From assembly GCA_022711755.1 (NCBI GenBank), contig JAKLEA010000003.1, positions 304,167 through 368,166 on the forward strand: 64,000 nt of DNA, written 5' to 3'. The first letter of the stretch is position 1; every line of letters begins with the position of its first letter. The position numbers were made by a program, and so were the translations under genes. Below, piece after piece: positions 8,535-16,294 of the stretch. Below the pieces are notes generated by a model, which saw only the letters and a list, made by a program, of their open reading frames with translations, was not told where the DNA came from and made no database searches. The stretch is from Planctomycetota bacterium. GTDB taxonomy: Bacteria; Planctomycetota; Brocadiia; SM23-32; JAKLEA01.

Positions 8535-10127
8535 ATGGCAAAGATAAGCAGAGCGCTTGTGAGCGTTTCGGACAAGACGGGGCTGGTCGAGTTCGTGAAG
8601 GGACTCAAACAGATGGGCGTCGAGATAATCTCGACTGGCGGAACGGCCCGCCTTCTGGGCGACAACGGCATTCAGGTGACGGGGATATCGGACTACACCG
8701 GCTTTCCGGAAATCCTCGACGGACGGGTCAAGACCTTGCATCCAAAGGTGTATGGCGGACTTCTTGCGCTCAGGGAAAACGCGGCGCATCAGAAGGAGAT
8801 CGCCCAGCACGGCATACAGCCGATTGACATGGTGGTGGTGAATCTTTATCCGTTTGAGAAAGCGATCTCCCGCCCGGAGGTTGATCTGGCCGACGCGGTG
8901 GAGAACATTGACATCGGCGGCCCGACCATGATCCGCGCGGCGGCAAAGAATTACACGCACGTGGCGGTGGTCGTGAATCCCGGGCGTTACGCGCCGGTTC
9001 TGTCCGCGCTGAAGGACAATGACCGCGACCTGCCGGGCCAGATGCATTACGAAATGGCCGTGGAAGCGTTCGAACACACGGCGCACTACGACAGGGCGAT
9101 AGCCAACTACCTGGCTAGGCTGGAAAACAACACTCCATTCCCCAAGATGCTGGCGATGGACTTCGACATTAAGCAGAGCCTGCGCTACGGCGAGAATCCG
9201 CAGCAGAGCGCGGCGTTCTACTCCGAACGCGGCGTCACGGAACCGTGCGTCGCCGCCTCAGAACAGGTTGCAGGCAAGGAACTCTCGTTCAATAACATCC
9301 TCGACGCAGACGCCGCGCTGAACCTTGTCAAGGAATTCGACCAGCCTGCGGTAGTGTGCATAAAGCACTCCAATCCCTGCGGCGCCGCAATCGCGTCAAC
9401 CATCAAGGAGGCTTACGCCAAGGCGTATGACGGCGATCCGGTATCCGCTTTCGGATGCGTCATCGGCATGAACCGCCCGCTGGACGTCCACGTCGCGGAA
9501 GAAATCCTGAATCGCCGGGCGGGGGATTCGGCGGGATTCTTCGTGGAGGCAATAATTGCGCCGGGATTCGACCCTGACGCGGTGAAGATGATAACCGAAG
9601 GTCCGCCCTGGGGCGTCAACGTGCGCCTGCTCAAGGTCGGCTGCCTTGACGCCCACAACCTTCAGGAGGGGGCGCTTGACATCAGGCGCGTGACCGGCGG
9701 TCTGCTGGTTCAGACGCGGGACATCGCCGGATTCGACAAAGCGTCCTGCAAGGTGGTCACGAAGCGCCGTCCGACCGCGTCAGAGTGGGACGATATGGGA
9801 TTCGGATGGCTAGTTTGCAAGCACGTCAAGTCAAACGCGATAATCTACGCGAAGGATCGCATGCTGGTTGGTTGCGGCGCGGGTCAGATGAGCCGGGTGG
9901 ACTCCGTCATCATCGCCAACCGCAAAGCGGGCGAAAGGTCCAAAGGGGCTGTCATGTCCAGCGACGCTTTCTTCCCGATGCCCGACGGGATCGAGACTGC
10001 GGCCTCAGCCGGCATCACAGCCGTCATTCAACCCGGCGGCAGCAAGAAGGACAAGGAAGCCATCATGGCGGCGGACGCGGCGGGCATGGCCATGGTCTTC
10101 ACCGGGGTCCGCCACTTCAGGCACTAG
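8535..10127 (+). CDS. purH: Bifunctional AICAR formyltransferase/IMP cyclohydrolase
   Basis: Catalyses the last two steps of de novo IMP synthesis. The full length of 530 residues matches the family. The N-terminal cyclohydrolase domain shows ALVSVSDKTGL, STGGTARLL, RVKTLHPKVYGGLL and NIDIGGPTMIRAAAKN. The formyltransferase domain has RYGENPQQSAAFY near 220, the catalytic CIKHSNPCGA near 278 and DPVSAFGCVIG near 315. The C-terminus contains SDAFFPMPDGIE and ends in a GVRHFRH-type segment. All catalytic residues are visible. ATG 8535 follows the preceding gene by 2 bp and has AAGAGGTAG as ribosome site. purD is in the same window but on the other strand, so purine genes are scattered here. Confidence 0.97.
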   Translation: MAKISRALVSVSDKTGLVEFVKGLKQMGVEIISTGGTARLLGDNGIQVTGISDYTGFPEILDGRVKTLHPKVYGGLLALRENAAHQKEIAQHGIQPIDMVVVNLYPFEKAISRPEVDLADAVENIDIGGPTMIRAAAKNYTHVAVVVNPGRYAPVLSALKDNDRDLPGQMHYEMAVEAFEHTAHYDRAIANYLARLENNTPFPKMLAMDFDIKQSLRYGENPQQSAAFYSERGVTEPCVAASEQVAGKELSFNNILDADAALNLVKEFDQPAVVCIKHSNPCGAAIASTIKEAYAKAYDGDPVSAFGCVIGMNRPLDVHVAEEILNRRAGDSAGFFVEAIIAPGFDPDAVKMITEGPPWGVNVRLLKVGCLDAHNLQEGALDIRRVTGGLLVQTRDIAGFDKASCKVVTKRRPTASEWDDMGFGWLVCKHVKSNAIIYAKDRMLVGCGAGQMSRVDSVIIANRKAGERSKGAVMSSDAFFPMPDGIETAASAGITAVIQPGGSKKDKEAIMAADAAGMAMVFTGVRHFRH

Positions 10128-10149
10128 GCACGTTCCGGTCTCCGGCGGC

Positions 10150-10767
10150 ATGACTCGAGTAAAGATCTGCGGGATAACCAATCCGAGGGACGCGCTGGCG
10201 GCGGTTCGCGCCGGAGCCGACGCGCTGGGATTCGTCTTTTATCCGCCAAGCGGAAGGCACATTCCGCCGGAATCAGCCAAGCCGATTATCGAACTGCTCC
10301 CCCCTTTCGTCAGCAGCGTCGGCCTGTTCGTTGACGCCGATTCCTCTGATGTGCTCAGAATCGCCTCGGAGCTTCGGCTGGATTACGTCCAGCTCCACGG
10401 GCGGGAAACCCCGGCCTTCCTGGATAAATTACGCGCTCTGCGGATCATAAAGGCGTTCAGGATCGCCGGGCCGGAAGACGTGCGGAAGATGGCCGCTTAT
10501 CGGGCGGACGGATATCTGCTGGACGCCTTCGCGCCGGGCCTGCAAGGGGGAACCGGACAGACGTTCGACTGGTCTCTGCTCAGTGAGGCGCCGCAGGTCG
10601 GACCGATCATTCTGGCCGGGGGGTTGAATCCGGACAACGTGGCGGAGGCCATCCAGAGGACGCGCCCTTACGCCGTGGACGTTTCAAGCGGGGTTGAAGA
10701 CGCGCCGGGGGTGAAAAACCGCGAACTTATGGAAAGATTCGTCTACGAGGCTAAGAACGCGATCTGA
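10150..10767 (+). CDS. trpF: Phosphoribosylanthranilate isomerase
   Basis: Third step of tryptophan synthesis from chorismate: Amadori rearrangement of N-(5-phosphoribosyl)anthranilate. The 205-residue TIM barrel has the signature VKICGITNPRDAL (catalytic Cys near residue 7), ALGFVFYPPSGRHI, VQLHGRETPAF, and near the C-terminus LAGGLNPDNVAEAI and AVDVSSGVEDAPGVK with the catalytic Asp. It is complete. It lies 22 bp after purH rather than in a trp operon, and no other trp gene is in the window. Confidence 0.95.
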   Translation: MTRVKICGITNPRDALAAVRAGADALGFVFYPPSGRHIPPESAKPIIELLPPFVSSVGLFVDADSSDVLRIASELRLDYVQLHGRETPAFLDKLRALRIIKAFRIAGPEDVRKMAAYRADGYLLDAFAPGLQGGTGQTFDWSLLSEAPQVGPIILAGGLNPDNVAEAIQRTRPYAVDVSSGVEDAPGVKNRELMERFVYEAKNAI

Positions 10768-10789
10768 TTGAACCGCGCAAACGGGGACG

Positions 10790-11662
10790 TTACAGGTCCT
10801 TGCCGCTGGTCACAACGCGGAAAAGCTGCCAGCCCTTGTCCGTTTTCCCGAAGACGAATTCCATATCAAGACGCCTGATGTCGAAATCCCCCTCGCTGGC
10901 CATCATGTATGACAGCGACACCGGGACTACGATCATGTGCTCGCCCAGGAAGTAGAGCCGCCCGTCGGCCATGACGTCCGGCCACTGGGTGAAATCGAAC
11001 TTCATGATCTTGTCGAGATCAAAGATTACGCCTTCATACGCCCCGCCAAAGACCGCCTTTGCGCCCCTTGTTTTCTTCGCGCCCGTATCCGGCAGCGCGT
11101 AAAGGAAATCGCCCGGACGTTTGTCTCGTATGAATCCGATCATCTGGGAAACGGTGGCCAGAACCAGCTTCTCCTCATCGGAGCGCAATTGGATCCTGTC
11201 GCCCGGCTCCAGAAGGACGATGTCAATGTCCTGTATGACCCATCGCTCTTCCGACCTGAGGATTCTGACGGGCAGACGCATGCGCCCGCCGGCGGTCGAA
11301 GCCTCAAGCTTGCAGCCGATGTCGCCGTCCATGACGTCCGCGAAATTCATCTTCCCCGCGGCTTCCGGATCCAGCTTCAATCCGCCGTAACGCGGGGAAA
11401 GGCTCAGGTGATAAAGCTTGACCTGCATTTCCTGAAGGTCCTTCTCCCTCAGGATCGGAGAAATCTTGGCCTTCAGCCCGGAGAAGGATTTCTCGCGGAC
11501 GTTGCTCTCAAAATCGGCAAGAAACACCTTGAGAGAGGCAACCCTGACATCATAGAGTTGCTTTTCTTCTTCATTTCGCGGGGCGGTGGCCCTGCAACCG
11601 GCCAGACAAAGCAGGATGACGGGCATCAGCGCCACAACCCGCCGCAGTGAGGTCGAAGCCAT
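10790..11662 (-). CDS. Lipoprotein of unknown function
   Basis: 290 residues. The N-terminus is a lipoprotein signal: Arg pair, hydrophobic run, then LLCLAGCRA with the lipobox Cys near residue 23. The mature part is mixed alpha/beta with no Cys pairs or catalytic motif that I recognise. The C-terminal half (FVFGKTDKGWQLFRV) looks like a beta-rich NTF2-like or DUF domain, which is a guess. The start codon at 11662 has GGGAG upstream. It is a single gene converging on trpF. Likely an outer-membrane or periplasmic anchored protein. Confidence 0.7.
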   Translation of the reverse strand: MASTSLRRVVALMPVILLCLAGCRATAPRNEEEKQLYDVRVASLKVFLADFESNVREKSFSGLKAKISPILREKDLQEMQVKLYHLSLSPRYGGLKLDPEAAGKMNFADVMDGDIGCKLEASTAGGRMRLPVRILRSEERWVIQDIDIVLLEPGDRIQLRSDEEKLVLATVSQMIGFIRDKRPGDFLYALPDTGAKKTRGAKAVFGGAYEGVIFDLDKIMKFDFTQWPDVMADGRLYFLGEHMIVVPVSLSYMMASEGDFDIRRLDMEFVFGKTDKGWQLFRVVTSGKDL

Positions 11663-11833
11663 ATTTATCTCCCTATGTTGAAAACCTTATCGCTTGCCGG
11701 ATTCTATCACGGCGGCGGAGCATAGACAATCATCGCCGGTCAGCGGGTTTGATAAAACCCTAACTAACGCGCATCATATTTTTCGCCTCAACACAAGACG
11801 CCTGGCATCCGGGCGGGGCTGCGAACGGCCCCC

Positions 11834-13162
11834 TCATGCCTTCTTGCCCCGCCTCTTCCCGCCGCCGGGCAGGCGCGGCGAGTCCGGATGGTCCCTGAAG
11901 ACCTTCATCGCGCACAAATCCCCGCACATGGTGCAGACGTCCTCGCCCTCCGACCCGGTCTCGCGGCGCAGCTTTTCGGCCATGAGCGGATCAATGCAGC
12001 CCTTTATCTGCCCCTCCCAGTCCCGGGCGTAGCGCTTCAGAGAGAAGTTCCTGTCCCATTCCGCCGCGCCGGGAAGCCCCCGCGCGATGTCCGCCGCGTG
12101 GGCCGCGATGCGCGCCGTTATGACACCCTGCCGGACGGCCTCCGGGCCAGGCAGGCCGAGATGCTCCGTCGGCGTTACATAACAGAGATAATCCGCCCCG
12201 GCCCACGCCGCCAGCGCCCCGCCGATGGCCGATGTTATGTGATCGTAGCCCGGCGCAACGTCCGTCACCAACGGGCCTAGAACATAGAAGGGCGCGCCCT
12301 TGCACAATTCCTTCTGCAGCCGCACCTGCGCCTGAATCTGGTGAAGCGGCACATGCCCCGGCCCCTCAACCATGCACTGCACGCCCGCCGCGCGGCATCG
12401 CTCGACAAGCTCGGCCAGAACATTCAGCTCATAAACCTGCGCCTGATCGAAGGCGTCCGAGATCGCGCCGGGGCGCAGGCCATCGCCTAGAGACATTGTT
12501 ACGTCATACTCCAGCGCCATGTCCAACAGCTCATCGAACTGCTCGTAAAGCGGGTTTTCGTTTCCGGTGATGGTCATCCACTCGACGGTGAAGGCGCCGC
12601 CACGGCTGACCACGCCGCATGTGCGCGGGCTTCGCTCGAGTATTTCGAGGACGCTTCTCCTAACGCCCGAATGTATCGTCACGAAGTCAACGCCGTCTTC
12701 GCAGTGCATGCGGACGGCCTCAATAAAGTCGCGCGCCTTCATTCCGGCCAATCCCCGCCTCGCTCCGCGCGCGGCACTGACGACGGCCTCGTAGACGGGG
12801 ACGCTGCCCAGCGTTATGCGCGTTTCTTCGCAGATGCGCTTGCGTATCGCCCTGAGGTCGCCCCCGGTGGAGAGGTCCATGACGGTGTCCGCGCCGGCGT
12901 CCTCAGCCGCGCGCAGTTTGGCGAGTTCAGCCTCAACGTCCGCGCGCGGGGAGCTTGTGCCGATGTTGGCGTTCACCTTGGTTCGCGTCCCGCCGCCTAC
13001 CGGGCACAGGCCGCGCCGGCCCCGGTTCCTGTTGCACGGCAGGGCCACATATCCGTCCGCGATGCCGGCGCGAATTCTTGCTGCCTGCATCTTCTCCGCC
13101 CGCGCTGCCGCGCGCATCTCGGCGGTTATCCTGCCGGCTCTTGCCTGAGTCATCTGTGTCAT
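11834..13162 (-). CDS. thiC: Phosphomethylpyrimidine synthase (HMP-P synthase)
   Basis: Radical-SAM enzyme that rearranges aminoimidazole ribotide to hydroxymethylpyrimidine phosphate for thiamine. The short, 442-residue form. Landmarks are TKVNANIGTS, the DTVMDLSTGG loop, EGPGHVPLHQI, GPLVTDVAPGYDHITSAIGG, and CYVTPTEHLGLP. The C-terminal cluster motif reads CTMCGDLC, i.e. C-x2-C-x3-C, one residue shorter than the textbook C-x2-C-x4-C. I believe shorter spacing occurs in some anaerobe ThiC proteins, but cannot check. I prefer ATG 13162, preceded by GCGGAG, over an upstream ATG at 13240 that would add 26 unconserved residues. No TPP riboswitch is visible in the 80 bp upstream. The gene ends up just downstream of the RsuA-like gene. 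Confidence 0.95.
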   Translation of the reverse strand: MTQMTQARAGRITAEMRAAARAEKMQAARIRAGIADGYVALPCNRNRGRRGLCPVGGGTRTKVNANIGTSSPRADVEAELAKLRAAEDAGADTVMDLSTGGDLRAIRKRICEETRITLGSVPVYEAVVSAARGARRGLAGMKARDFIEAVRMHCEDGVDFVTIHSGVRRSVLEILERSPRTCGVVSRGGAFTVEWMTITGNENPLYEQFDELLDMALEYDVTMSLGDGLRPGAISDAFDQAQVYELNVLAELVERCRAAGVQCMVEGPGHVPLHQIQAQVRLQKELCKGAPFYVLGPLVTDVAPGYDHITSAIGGALAAWAGADYLCYVTPTEHLGLPGPEAVRQGVITARIAAHAADIARGLPGAAEWDRNFSLKRYARDWEGQIKGCIDPLMAEKLRRETGSEGEDVCTMCGDLCAMKVFRDHPDSPRLPGGGKRRGKKA

Positions 13163-13244
13163 CGCTGCAACTCCGCGAATAAAAACTTCCTGACCGGGGC
13201 CGCTCCCCCGGCTGTGGCATGGCGTCCGCCCGGCGGACAATGCT

Positions 13245-14024
13245 TTAGGGATTATACCCGCCGCGCCGCGTATCGGAGTCTGGTCGCTTCGAGCGTTTCC
13301 CGCGCCGGGCTTGCCCGGATTCGATCAACTCTCTGACTTCGGACGACTTCAGGCGGCGGGATTGCCCCGGTTTGAGCGTCCCGAGCGTCAGACCGCCCAA
13401 TCCCGTCATCTTCAGGCTGACGATCTCGCAAGAAACCATGCCGAAGGCGCGCGCGACGTCCGTGTCCCTGCCGCGCAGGAGCGTCACCGTCGCCGCTGTC
13501 ATCGAGCCTTTTCTGCTCTCCGCCAGCTTCACATTCATGCCCGCAGGCCGTCCGCCTTCCAGCTTGAACGAGTAGCGCAGAAACCGCGTCCCCGCTTCAT
13601 CAAGATCGCCCTTGAAGCGGATGACGTACGTCCTCAGGATCGAGAAGCCGGGATAGCTCAGCGCGTGGGCAAGCTCGCCGTCGGACGTGGCCAGAACAAT
13701 GCCGGAATAATTCGGGGACATCGGCGGAGCCAGCAGCAGCCTCTCATCCCTTACGCCGAGTAATTCAAGGGCTGAAGGACAGTCATTGCAGTGTTCCGCG
13801 CAGGAGAAACCGCGCGGCTTATAGAGCAGGAACGTGGCGACCTGGGGCGGCTTCACCGCCGCGCCGTCGAATTCGACGCTGTCGCTGCCGGGATCAACCT
13901 GCGTTCCCAGCCGGGTGACGACCTCCCCATTGACGGCGACGCGTCCGTCCTCGATCAGCTTCTCGCACTCGCGGCGGGAACCGATCCCCGCGCCGGCAAG
14001 GAATTTCTGCAATCTGACTTTCAT
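13245..14024 (-). CDS. RsuA/RluB-family pseudouridine synthase-like protein without the catalytic Asp
   Basis: 259 residues. Residues 1-55 form an S4 RNA-binding domain (MKVRLQKFLAGAGIGSRREC). LLYKPRGF and ATSDGELAHAL then identify the RsuA/RluB/RluE catalytic fold. In active enzymes the motif GRLDxxTSGL lies just before that segment; here it is PPMSPNYSGI, with Ser near residue 103 where the nucleophilic Asp should be. The basic C-terminal tail (RRGKRSKRPDSDTRR) suggests RNA binding. A Cys-rich spot (SCAEHCNDC near 75-82) is unusual for the family and could bind metal. It probably binds rRNA without modifying it, or uses another residue; that is inference. The ribosome site is GAGG upstream of ATG 14024. 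Confidence 0.8.
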   Translation of the reverse strand: MKVRLQKFLAGAGIGSRRECEKLIEDGRVAVNGEVVTRLGTQVDPGSDSVEFDGAAVKPPQVATFLLYKPRGFSCAEHCNDCPSALELLGVRDERLLLAPPMSPNYSGIVLATSDGELAHALSYPGFSILRTYVIRFKGDLDEAGTRFLRYSFKLEGGRPAGMNVKLAESRKGSMTAATVTLLRGRDTDVARAFGMVSCEIVSLKMTGLGGLTLGTLKPGQSRRLKSSEVRELIESGQARRGKRSKRPDSDTRRGGYNP

Positions 14025-14057
14025 CTAACCTCGAATCGCCGCGCGGGCGGAAAACTC

Positions 14058-15119
14058 TCAGTCTCGCGCAGCCGCGCTTGAAACCGGGCGGGCCATCAAC
14101 GCCCTGGACCTGCCGGGAGAGCGGAGAACGACGCCTTCCGCAGCGAACGCGGGGACAAAGGCGCTCCGACCGGGACCGAGCGCGATTCGCGCGCCGCCCC
14201 GGCAGACGTCCAGAGAGGAATCATATGCCGTGACGATCATAAAAGCATCATCCCGTCCGGGAGCGGACGGAATGACTTTTTCTCCCGCGAAGGCGACGAG
14301 TTCAAGGGTGAAGCAGGGCGAATCCGCAAGGACGTCGCCGTCTGACGCATCGCTGATATTCGTCACCGCCGGGACGCTGGAAAAATCGAGAACGTCCATT
14401 GCCTTGTCAACATGCAGTTCGCGCGGCTTGCCGTCATCGCCCATGCGATGCCAGTCATAAACGCGGTACGTAACGTCACATGCCTGCTGAATCTCGTAAA
14501 GGGTCAACCCGCCGCAGATGGCGTGCAGCGTTCCGGGGGCGAGGTATACGCAATCCCCTTTTCTCACGGGGATGACGTTCAGCATCGCCCCAAGCGGGCA
14601 GCGGCGGAATACCGCGCCGACCTCCCCGGCGGACAGGTTTCTCTCCGGGCGCAACGATTCGAGCATTGCTTGTCCGGCCTTCGCGCCCGTCGCCTCCAGC
14701 GCCGCGCGGAACGACCGCCTGTCGGGATTTCCACGAGTTCCAACTATGAGCTTCGCCCCCGGGGCGGCGTCCAAGACAATCCATGCCTCCGTCTTGCCCC
14801 GCTCGGCGTCGCCGCTGGAACGCGCATAGACGTCATCGGGATGAACCTGGACTGAGAGGGCTTCCGCTGCCATTATCGTTTTCAGCAGGAGCGGCAGGCG
14901 TCCGCCGTTCTCTTTCGCAATTCGCTTTCCGAGAATCCCATCGGGATCGCGCCGGATCAGATCGCGAAATGATGCTCCATTGAACGGTCCGCCGGCGATC
15001 CGGCAGACGGCGTCGTCCATTTCGGAGATTTCCCATCGCTCGCCGACTCCGTCTATGCCCCAGACTTTCCTGACCGATATGGGTTCAAGGATGAAGGGTT
15101 GGAGTCCGGTGTTGCTCAC
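14058..15119 (-). CDS. manA: Mannose-6-phosphate isomerase, class I (type I PMI)
   Basis: Interconverts mannose-6-phosphate and fructose-6-phosphate, feeding GDP-mannose and exopolysaccharide precursors. 353 residues. Cupin metal site: LSVQVHPDD near residue 90, GKTEAW near 110, and PGTLHAICGGLTLYEIQQ near 200; YRVYDW completes the family pattern. The zinc ligands (Gln, two His, Glu) are all visible. It overlaps the STAS gene upstream by 4 bp, so the two are translationally coupled. The Wza/Wzc cluster near the right edge is a possible consumer of its products. Confidence 0.93.
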   Translation of the reverse strand: MSNTGLQPFILEPISVRKVWGIDGVGERWEISEMDDAVCRIAGGPFNGASFRDLIRRDPDGILGKRIAKENGGRLPLLLKTIMAAEALSVQVHPDDVYARSSGDAERGKTEAWIVLDAAPGAKLIVGTRGNPDRRSFRAALEATGAKAGQAMLESLRPERNLSAGEVGAVFRRCPLGAMLNVIPVRKGDCVYLAPGTLHAICGGLTLYEIQQACDVTYRVYDWHRMGDDGKPRELHVDKAMDVLDFSSVPAVTNISDASDGDVLADSPCFTLELVAFAGEKVIPSAPGRDDAFMIVTAYDSSLDVCRGGARIALGPGRSAFVPAFAAEGVVLRSPGRSRALMARPVSSAAARD

Positions 15120-15646
15120 GACTTCGCCTTCCCGTCCCCGTCCCGTTTGCGCTCATCAATTTCCTGCTCGATTGCCTCGATGCATGGCCCGAACTCGCCA
15201 TTGAGATCGGGGTTCTGCTCGACAAGCTCCTTGTGCAGCTTCAATATAATCTCCATGCGTTCCAGCGCGCCGTATGCAGGGTCCCCGAGCTTTTTCAACC
15301 TGAGATGCGGCATGACAACCGCTTTGCGCGAGACGTCCAGCAGGGCAAGAAGCCCTACGCCCTTGAGCTGCTTTTCGCAGGCCGGGTTCATGTTTATGAC
15401 TTTCAACCCATCAGCGTCCTGGAAGCTGGTCTTCATTGACATTACCGTGCCCATGAAGGTGCTGTCCATTCCGGCGCATTCGTTGAGATCAAGTATCACC
15501 TCGCGGCATCCGGCCTTACGCATTGCGGACGCGAACTCGTGAAGCGCGATGCCCTGCTTCTGGAGGCATTTCCCCACGGCCTTGACGTAAACAACATTAT
15601 CGCACACCGCGATTTCCACACGCCCTGATTCAGGTACTTGCGCCAC
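15116..15646 (-). CDS. STAS-domain protein (anti-sigma-factor-antagonist-like)
   Basis: 176 residues with a STAS fold: VEIAVCDNVVYVKAVG, EVILDLNECAGMDSTFMG (the phosphorylatable Ser position, near 62) and LKVINMNPACEKQLKGVG. The C-terminal 60 residues form a charged helix absent from minimal SpoIIAA proteins. The DST motif matches sites phosphorylated by partner kinases, so it could be a switch protein. No anti-sigma kinase gene lies beside it. Start is GTG 15646 after GGAGGAAGAC. It overlaps manA by 4 bp. Confidence 0.85.
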   Translation of the reverse strand: MAQVPESGRVEIAVCDNVVYVKAVGKCLQKQGIALHEFASAMRKAGCREVILDLNECAGMDSTFMGTVMSMKTSFQDADGLKVINMNPACEKQLKGVGLLALLDVSRKAVVMPHLRLKKLGDPAYGALERMEIILKLHKELVEQNPDLNGEFGPCIEAIEQEIDERKRDGDGKAKS

Positions 15647-15671
15647 GTCTTCCTCCGCGCCCCGCTCTGAA

Positions 15672-16010
15672 TTATCTGATCTTCGATCCGGGTGTCACCG
15701 GCTTGTCCGCAGTAAGAACAACGACCTCGCCGGTTGCCGGGTCCTGGGCCGCCAGGAGCATTCCCCGGCTTTCGATCCCGCGCAGCGTCGCCGGCTGAAG
15801 GTTGTTGACGATGACGATGTTTTTACCGACAAGACTTTCCGGCGGGTACCATTGACGGATTCCGGCTACGATCTGCCGGTCTGCGTCGCCGTCTCCAGCG
15901 TCAATCTTCAGAACGATAAGCTTGTCGGCGTTTGGATGGGCGAAGGCCTCGGTCACGCGGGCGACAACAAGTTCCACCTTCGCGAAATCGTCAATCTGTA
16001 TGGTTGCCAT
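15672..16010 (-). CDS. tRNA-binding-domain protein (MetRS beta/CsaA-like)
   Basis: A 112-residue OB-fold protein of the EMAP/Trbp111 type. It shows IDDFAKVELVVARVTEA, HPNADKLIVLKIDAG, RQIVAGIRQWYPPESLVGK, IVIVNNLQPATLRG and ESRGMLLAA. Same layout as the C-terminal extension of bacterial methionyl-tRNA synthetase and stand-alone homologues that bind tRNA or act as chaperones. No MetRS gene lies next to it, so it is a free-standing copy. ATG 16010 has GGAGGG in front. Confidence 0.85.
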   Translation of the reverse strand: MATIQIDDFAKVELVVARVTEAFAHPNADKLIVLKIDAGDGDADRQIVAGIRQWYPPESLVGKNIVIVNNLQPATLRGIESRGMLLAAQDPATGEVVVLTADKPVTPGSKIR

Positions 16011-16152
16011 GTCGAATTCCCTCCATGCGATTGCACAAGCGCGAGGACACCTTATACTATCCCTGCTCCGGAAATGTCAAGCAACGCCGCGCCTGCGCCG
16101 GCGGAATCCCGGTATCCGGTCAGTGAAGGGAGCGTTTATATGCCAGCCACTT

Positions 16153-16181
16153 GTAGGGGCGGGTTTGAAACCCGCCCCTAC
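16153..16181. repeat. GTAG...CTAC palindrome (REP-like)
   Basis: A perfect 29-nt inverted repeat, GTAGGGGCGGGTTT then GA then AACCCGCCCCTAC, in the intergenic space between the tRNA-binding gene and signal peptidase I. It could be a transcription barrier, but no T-run follows on either side. One of five palindromes in the window that begin with GTA(G) and end with CTAC. Confidence 0.75.
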
Positions 16182-16294
16182 GCTGCCACGCGCCCGTGAC
16201 TGACGCCGTACGAATCCCGCCTCTTTGCGATTCACTTCCCGCCGGCGCGTGATATACTGTCGCCCCTTGACCGTCCGACGCGGAAGGCGGACGG

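Noticed and set aside
6433..8541. Minus-strand ORF of 702 residues
   Set aside because: It covers the clearly identified NDK and MBL genes on the other strand and shows no domain of its own.
13163..13244. TPP riboswitch upstream of thiC
   Set aside because: The 80-bp spacer lacks the conserved CUGAGA and the downstream ACCUGAUCUGGA-type blocks.
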